Assembly: GCF_000204055.1 (NCBI RefSeq)
Contig: NW_006768789.1
Span: forward strand, 1,024,098-1,088,097
DNA from: Melampsora larici-populina 98AG31
Lineage: Eukaryota > Basidiomycota > Pucciniomycetes > Pucciniales > Melampsoraceae
DNA: 64,000 nt
Direction of reading: 5' to 3'
The notes beneath the pieces are model-generated. The model was not told where the DNA came from. It searched no databases and saw only the letters and a list, made by a program, of their open reading frames with translations. Below are positions 58,094 through 64,000 of this stretch, in pieces. Each line of letters starts with the position of its first letter. The stretch's first letter is position 1. A program made the translations under genes and the position numbers.

Positions 58094-58543
58094 CAAAGAA
58101 ATAGTTTTGGAAGCTCAGATGGATCTCATCTCGGACCCAGTGGCACAAGAAGGTACCATAACAAAGAAATTACCCCCAGACACTTCAACCAGCCAGGCTA
58201 CCAGCACTCAGGACCCCCACCCTTCATACCAAATCCCAAATACATGCACCATAGCCCTTATGGAACCCAACAAGAACAGTATCACTCATATGATCCCAAC
58301 TCTGCTGTCGGATATCCGCTTGACAAACCTCACAAAACTCAACACGGTGGAAACCCAATCAAGTTAGCATATCCAAAGCGCTCCTCTCACCTCTCATCTG
58401 GAGAAAAAAATTCTCAGGGATATCACCATCATCATCATCTTCATCATCATCAACCTTCATCAGGATCTAATAAACCTGATTATCCACCAGCAGGCAGCTC
58501 AGATGAACCCAAAGAGATTCTGGTTTGGTCCCGTACGGTGTAG
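58094..58543 (+). pseudogene. Stranded C-terminal tail of the aquaporin, in frame after the stop
   Basis: The frame of the last aquaporin exon continues without interruption past the TGA to a TAG at 58541-58543. The tail is P/H/S/Y-rich (QPGYQHSGPPPFIPNP, HHSPYGTQQEQYHSYDP, a run HHHHHLHHH) and resembles the long hydrophilic C-terminal tails of some fungal aquaporins. It is therefore likely that the TGA is a recent nonsense mutation, or that it is removed or read through. Confidence 0.55.
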
Positions 58544-58680
58544 TGCCACTTCAGCCAATTGGTTCTCTACATCATCATCATTGCTGAAAAAATCTATCAA
58601 AGTTTTAATCAGATAATTTCTTGAAAGACAAATCTGTAAAATATTACTGCTCTTACAATTCACAAACAAAAACTATATAA

Positions 58681-59443
58681 CACTACGCCAAATTGAAAAT
58701 TTACCGCTGAGTTTAGAAAATTGAGAAGACATAGAAAATTATGGAAAATCTGGGAGGGGTCAGAAAAATATGAAAAAATATTGGTTGGGCCCTTTGGTGC
58801 ATTCCAATCATCTGGCATATTTTTTCATATTTTTACAACCACAATGCAAATAATGTCAGAAACCCAATTTTGGTCCAAAACTGGCAGGTAGAGAGACAGT
58901 GACCTTGCAACACCAACAAAATCATCAATTTTTCTCCAACACATGTAATGTCTTGACATTCTGAATTCCACATTCTGGATCTACAGTTTGTGTGCACAAA
59001 AAAGCTGTGTGTCTCCAATAATGGGTGAGATATATCAAGAGACGTACACAGCAGAAACCATATATAAGCATAGAAGTCATAACTACAATGGCTTCAGCAC
59101 CTTAATAAACCTTGTAGAGACATCATGCGGCTTCCATAAATTGCAAGTGTTCAGATGATTGAACAAAAATACTCATATTTTTGTGCTTGGAGGTTTTTGC
59201 CCAAATATTGCTAGTTTTGGACCAAATTTGAGTTTCTGACATAATATCCCCTGTGAGCATTTTGGTTTGGGGAGACTTCAAAAATCATGGCAAAAATATG
59301 CAAAAATATGCAAAATGAGGGGACAGCACCCATGAATTGAATCATTATTTTTTCAAATTTTTCTGACCTCCCCTGTATTGGTGATATTTTTCTACAGTTT
59401 CAATTTTCTGAACTCAGCGGTAAATTAGTGATCTGGCGTAGTG
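58681..59443. mobile_element. CACTA-like foldback MITE, 763 bp, TSD TAA
   Basis: Starts CACTACGCCA and ends TGGCGTAGTG, flanked by TAA at 58678-58680 and 59444-59446. The inverted ends continue (ATTTACCGCTGAGTTTAGAA near 58699 against its near-complement near 59410) and lesser complementarity (TTTGGTCCAAAACT near 58871 against TTTTGGACCAAATTT near 59214) reaches about 230 bp inward. No coding capacity. Same terminal CACTAC and 3-bp duplication as the element at 37651-38466, but the interior is unrelated. Confidence 0.85.
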
Positions 59444-59446
59444 TAA

Positions 59447-61600
59447 GAAATGAAACATGTGTAAGATATCAAATGTATTCACTAACACATTCAATCTCTT
59501 CTTCTTCTATCTTTTTGTTTTCAAATCTTGATGTTTCTATCTGTCAGCCCTGAGCCCTGATTACACGACCACGGGCTAACAGTACCACATTTAATATTAT
59601 ATTATTGTATAAATCCATAAGTACATCTCAAGGCTCAGTGTCAAGAGCCACATAAACACATGTACGTAATGCATTAAATACGTAACAAACCTAACCCAAG
59701 CGCCAACCACAAGTGAGACAAGAATCACACGCCAACCACAAGTTGACGCTTGACCTGTGAATATATAAACCCACCTTCTTCCCTTGATTCATCTCCTATC
59801 TTTTAACACATCACAACATCAGAATCACATTACACTTGAAATCCTATAGACAGGATCCTCGAGTACGTGATTAGTTGTGTAGTCTAAAGACCAAACTTGA
59901 GCATCACGGGTTCTATTGCTGAGCACCCCGGTATTGATTTCTACAAGCCTTGGGCCATCATATCCTCTAGAAATAAAATGTAAAGCAGCAAATCTTCCTC
60001 CCTTATACAGAGTCTAAAGTAGCCTTCAGGATCTTTGGTTAACCAAAGTGTAAAGCCTGCCCCTTGCAGTCTCACAAGGTTAGATCGTACTAGCTCTTTA
60101 CCACCCTTAATCCCCTTCTCCCTTCTTCAAATCCTCTTCTTAGAGGTCAACTAGCTGTAGTCTTCACTTGTGTGTACCACGTGAATACCACACTTTACCT
60201 CCCTTATCACTTTCTTAGTGAAGAGTACACCTAACAGACGTGCACTCCTCACACTATCCTTTTGTTTTATATGCACTTGTCATTAGTCATTGCATTTTTC
60301 TTCTTCTTTTTTGTTGTTGTCAGAAAAAGCACCTATTAATTCTTGAAGAAAAAATTGTTCAAGTACTATCTTACCTAACTTTGAATTCAAACAATCTCCA
60401 GCTTTCCCTTTCTTTTTTTACTTATAAACCATCGAGTCCACAAAAACTTCATCCTGATCTATGCTGAGAGTTGTAACAACCACATGAGCACATCTTGTGT
60501 GGTTCGCTGTTTAGTGAACTCCCTTCTATGGGGTATCAACTCCCTCACCCTGATTTGCCTGGTCAATTCCAAGCCTTTAGTATACTTTCAAGTTGACACT
60601 ATGTTGATTGAAAAATTTAAAGGCTCTACTCAGAGCTTTCTATCATCCTTTCAGGTCGCGTGTCAATGAGGTCGTATGAATTGTCTGTGACACTGACTCA
60701 TTGGCGCATATTGTGGTTTATATCAGCGAGAGAAGGCCCCAAAAGTAAGATCAATTTCTGTAGACTGTGGTTGAAGCGTATATCAATAGCAAAGCATATC
60801 TTTAGGGTCATCAATCTCTATATGTCAACCAAACTAAGAAGAATCACAAGGAAAAAGTCAGTGTCAAGGGGTCATGAGCATATAAATTCCTACAAGTCAA
60901 ACAGGCCAAATTATATCATGACAGGTCTTGATAAAGTTCTAACCAAGGAATTTACTTTATACCAGCTGAAGGGATAGCTCTTGAATATATAGTGGCATGG
61001 GTGATGGGTGACAGTCTAGATTCCCAAATTAGTCAATGATGATGATGAGAAGATGAACGTTTTTTGAATCAAAGTGAAGTTGAATGAAAAAAAGTTGAAT
61101 CAGATTGAGAATGATTAAAATTGATTGAAGAATAATTAGTTTGATGATGATGGATTGGAATCAAAGGCAATGGAAATTTTGGTGGTTCTATCTTCTATAG
61201 ATTCTGTAACCGCTGATTCATTGACCACAGTGATTCAGTTGGGGGTAATCCTAATAAGTTGTGTTGTAATTGTGGTTTGTATCTGCTGATGTCAATGCTG
61301 TTGGTGAACTGCTCACAGAAAGGTTGACCAACCGTACTTGGAGATACATACAGGGATGCAGGTTTGAGCAACTCACGCTCATAATCTGGGCGCGGGGTCC
61401 GAGAGACTCATGTTGAGTACCACACGATCTAGTGACAACCTAGAGTTCAAGACTCTGTCTGTATGTAAATCTAGGGTTGCCGTGAGGACGGTACTCATTA
61501 TATATAGCCCCGTCTGCGAGTCCTAGGCAAATTGACCGACTCACCTCAAAGCCCAACTCATGTGTGAATCTACTCTGAGTGAGTAAACTCACTTGTGCTC
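59447..61600. other. Spacer with an LTR-like promoter stretch
   Basis: A segment beginning TGTCAGCCCTGAGCC at about 59545, with a TATA-like GAATATATAAACCC near 59758 and ending CACCTAACA near 60237, resembles a lone LTR, but no target duplication could be matched. Downstream open frames (60240-60977) have no recognised relatives. Confidence 0.3.
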
Positions 61601-61607
61601 AGTGCGC

Positions 61608-61850
61608 GAGTGCTCATTACCACTGCCAACATTTTTATCTCGGATCTCACAATCCAAGGTATTCTCGGGTCTATGCCCTTGGACAGCTCTTGTCTGAGGA
61701 TTTGATCCGAGCCAATTCATGACGCACAAGATTGCCTCGGATTGAAACCTTGGACAGGATTTATCCGAGGATATGCATCCGATGATGCCTCGGATTTCTC
61801 AACCCAAGGCAAGTATGTTGGCAGTGTACTCATATGAGCACTCTCACTGG
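61608..61850. repeat. Inverted-repeat element, about 240 bp
   Basis: GAGTGCTCAT followed by CACTGCCAACAT (61609-61632) pairs with the complement ATGTTGGCAGTG ... ATGAGCACTC (61815-61844). The interior has further CGGAT/ATCCGAG and CCAAGG/CCTTGG complementary pieces. A run of ten G begins at 61850. The ends resemble hAT-type CAGTG termini, but no 8-bp duplication was found. Confidence 0.45.
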
Positions 61851-61920
61851 GGGGGGGGAACTTTGGGGTCACCGGCTGAGATGTAAAGTGTCTCTTAATA
61901 ACGAAGTGGTGGTAATTCAG

Positions 61921-62028
61921 GGCGCTCATTTCATAGATTTGTAAAGACAAACAGATGTGACATCAACAAACAAAGGCGCTCATTTCATAGATTTGTAAAG
62001 ACAAAGAGATGTAACATTGAAATTGTAA
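61921..62028. repeat. Imperfect tandem duplication, unit 54 bp
   Basis: GGCGCTCATTTCATAGATTT begins at 61921 and again at 61975, each followed by GTAAAGACAAA and a diverging end. Confidence 0.8.
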
Positions 62029-62114
62029 ATGTATAATTTCTTCGGGCTATTTTCATGTTTTTCTAAAAACAAAGACGGGTCTCAAGTGAAAAAGGATAGA
62101 AACAAAAAAGAATC

Positions 62115-64000
62115 CTAGTCCTCTAAGTCCATGGACGCGTCGTTGTTTGTGAGCCAGTGTCGGATGAGGACCAGGTGACATATAATGTCAGTGTGGAGAC
62201 GGCCCCTGGAAGGGACGGCTATGTTAAAAAACTCTTGCAACTGAAGCACCCAAAGCTGGAATTGTGAGATGTTGGAGGGCAATTTCAGCCAAAGTGGGAA
62301 GCGCGCCGGTCTTTGCCATACGCTGATGGGTGCAGAAAGAGTCAGCTGAGACACTTGAAAAGGATTAAGAAACGGCCTGCCAAAGATTGAAACAGACTTA
62401 TGGTCCAATACTGTCCCACAGTTTCGTCGGGTAAGACTGGCTCCTTGCCCGAACAGTAACGGTAGACCTCGTCAAGTTTGGCACTTGAATTGTTAATTGG
62501 TGTTTGGGTGCCACTGCCCAACAAGGAATAAATGGCCTGAAGTTTGCTGGCTACAGGGCGGCGGTCAGTCACAGGAGCTGGAGCTTTGTCATGCGCGGTT
62601 TCGGTAGGGCTTGGTTTCCAGAGCTCGTATTTGTCTCGAAGGCATTTCTTGGCACGAACCTCGATGTCTTCACAATCACAAAATACAGTGTCTCGGTTAT
62701 AAGGGTTGAGAACAGTAGCCACCAACATCTGATGATTCGTTTCCTCACGGTCCATGTACTTGACAAGTTTCTCTTCGGCGCGTTTGCAAGCGCGACCCCA
62801 AGCTCCTGGAACGTTCTGATGCTTTCTCAAGACTTTTTGCAAGGCCCACATTGTGGGAAGAACCCATTGTTTGGTGGGTTTGTTGGATTGGAAAAGTTGA
62901 GTCGTGGATTTGAACATCTCGAGTACAGGCCTCATATACTCGATCAATCCCCAGTTGGATTGTGAAATCACAAACTTGGCATGTTTTGGGTCAGAGGAGG
63001 TATACAGTTGAATGGATTTCTTGAGCGCTAGAGTTCTTTGAACCTACAAAGGCAAGAGGGATGAGTTTGTCAGTAAAGTTGTTCCTCCTGGTCAGTTGAA
63101 GTGCGAGAGAACTTGAGAACTTACTACGTAATAAAAGTAGTTCCATCTGGTAGTTGGGCAACTTAGAGGGAGGAGTGCAGGATCTTGGACGCTATCTCAA
63201 ATCGTAATGTAGCAATCCAGTTCCAGGGGACTCTTGCAAATGTGAGTGTCTAAAGCTCGGATTCGGCTGACGACAGTGGTCTTCTTCTTCAGATTGGCGC
63301 CGGGAAACGAAGAGGAGCTTTGATTTTGGCTTTCATTGAATACGTCCTGAGTAAAATCGAAGTCTTTGATTTCTTCTTGGTGTTCGCCTGTTGAATTAGC
63401 CAGCTGTGTCCTACTAGGCAACTTGTCCCGCCCAGCCTCGTCATCCATTGAAGGTAGCTCGTCCGGCTCAAAGGAAGATTGCGTCTCAGCCAGTCCAGAA
63501 TCCTCATAGGCTGCTATGTCAGCCTCGGTTAACTTGCCCATACCCTTGAGGAAATCCTTGGCAACCAAGTTTATAACATGACACATGCATCCATGGAATC
63601 GGGATTCAAAAGGCCAATGAATCCTGATTCCACGGTATTGCTCCCCTAGAATCCAAACCATCGCACGATTCCAAGATGCGTTATCACCCGTGACTGCAAA
63701 GTGGTTACGGAGGGCTCCAACGTGTTCAAGCGTGTCCCAATAGACCTGAGCGAGATTTTCACCAGTGTGTTTACCAGCTAGAGTCTGTCAAACAGATCCA
63801 AGTGTCAGTAAGCTAGGCTGACAATCGATCAGATGGAAAAAATTTACCTTGAATGCGAGGAGGCGGCGACAGAAGAGGCCCTGAGAATTGAAGAAGAACC
63901 CATTAATTGCCATGTACGTGTGAGCAAAGTCGGCGGAAGTCCAGCAGTCCGTGGCCGTCAATATTGATCCAGGAACCCTTGCGATTTCGGCGATCAGCTC
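62115..64000 (-). pseudogene. Second hAT transposase, damaged; 5' end beyond the window
   Basis: Minus strand, entering at the right edge: ILTATDCWTSADFAHTYMAI near 63950-63890, VTGDNASWNRAMVW near 63690-63655, FHGCMCHVINLVAKDFL near 63590-63550, then CPTTRWNYFYYV near 63125-63160. It continues with VQRTLALKKSIQLYTSSDP through PVLEMFKSTTQL to TMWALQK (exon from 63041 down), and the dimerisation domain TLAEIALQHLTIPALGASVARVF and SRGRLHTD near 62300-62195. Introns are apparent at 63783-63848 (acceptor near 63783) and 63042-63123. An in-frame TGA at 63197-63199 and a one-base shift at the run of six A (62226-62231) break it. Unrelated to the hAT at 24 kb. Confidence 0.85.

Noticed and set aside
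59545..60237. Possible solo LTR (TGTCAG ... CTAACA) with TATA-like sequence
   Set aside because: No target duplication and imperfect terminal match; kept only as a note in the spacer entry.
1..64000. CRISPR arrays, bacterial operons or ribosomal RNA genes
   Set aside because: No regularly spaced repeats or rRNA-like sequence were seen; intron-rich genes show the DNA is eukaryotic nuclear.

Overview
The window looks like a piece of a large, transposon-rich basidiomycete genome, most likely a rust fungus (Pucciniales). That assignment is an inference from many short GT-AG introns, tiny exons, AT-rich spacers and the mix of Ty3/Gypsy, Tad-like LINE, hAT, CACTA-like, Harbinger and tyrosine-recombinase elements. 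It was not checked against any database.

Layout. 1-6834: the 3' part of a Ty3/Gypsy element with a chromodomain and a 1.4 kb 3' LTR. About 7275-7815: a small inverted-repeat element. 9.5-23.7 kb: a gene-dense island. It holds a DNAJC8-like J-domain protein (+), CAF-1 p60/CAC2 (+), the third subunit of DNA polymerase delta POL32/CDC27 (-), ORC1 (+) and sorting nexin SNX3 (-). CAC2, POL32 and ORC1 all act at S phase. POL32 and ORC1 are divergent and share a 248-bp promoter with an MCB-type box. 24.0-26.8 kb: a complete-ended but coding-defective hAT transposon. 28.3-35.6 kb: a CsbD-like stress protein (+), a 19-exon glutamate decarboxylase (+) and a small secreted protein (-). 36.2-38.7 kb: a large inverted duplication, one arm of which carries an 816-bp CACTA-like foldback element. 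38.7-44.3 kb: a LINE with two intact overlapping ORFs (-). 45-48.3 kb: two MITEs and a dead Harbinger transposase. 49-50.2 kb: Ty3/Gypsy fragments joined in opposite orientation. About 50.3-55.9 kb: a DIRS/Ngaro-like tyrosine-recombinase retrotransposon whose Gag-RT-RNase H frame is interrupted by five introns. 57.0-58.5 kb: a damaged aquaporin gene. 58.7-59.4 kb: a second CACTA-like MITE. 62.1-64.0 kb: the 3' part of another dead hAT transposase, running off the right edge.

Exon models were built by hand from splice sites, reading phase and family resemblance. For DNAJC8, CAC2, POL32, ORC1, SNX3, CsbD, the secreted protein, the glutamate decarboxylase and the tyrosine-recombinase element, every phase closes and the total length is a multiple of three. 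The two 5'-most glutamate decarboxylase exons, the aquaporin 5' end and the outer ends of the LINE and the tyrosine-recombinase element remain uncertain.
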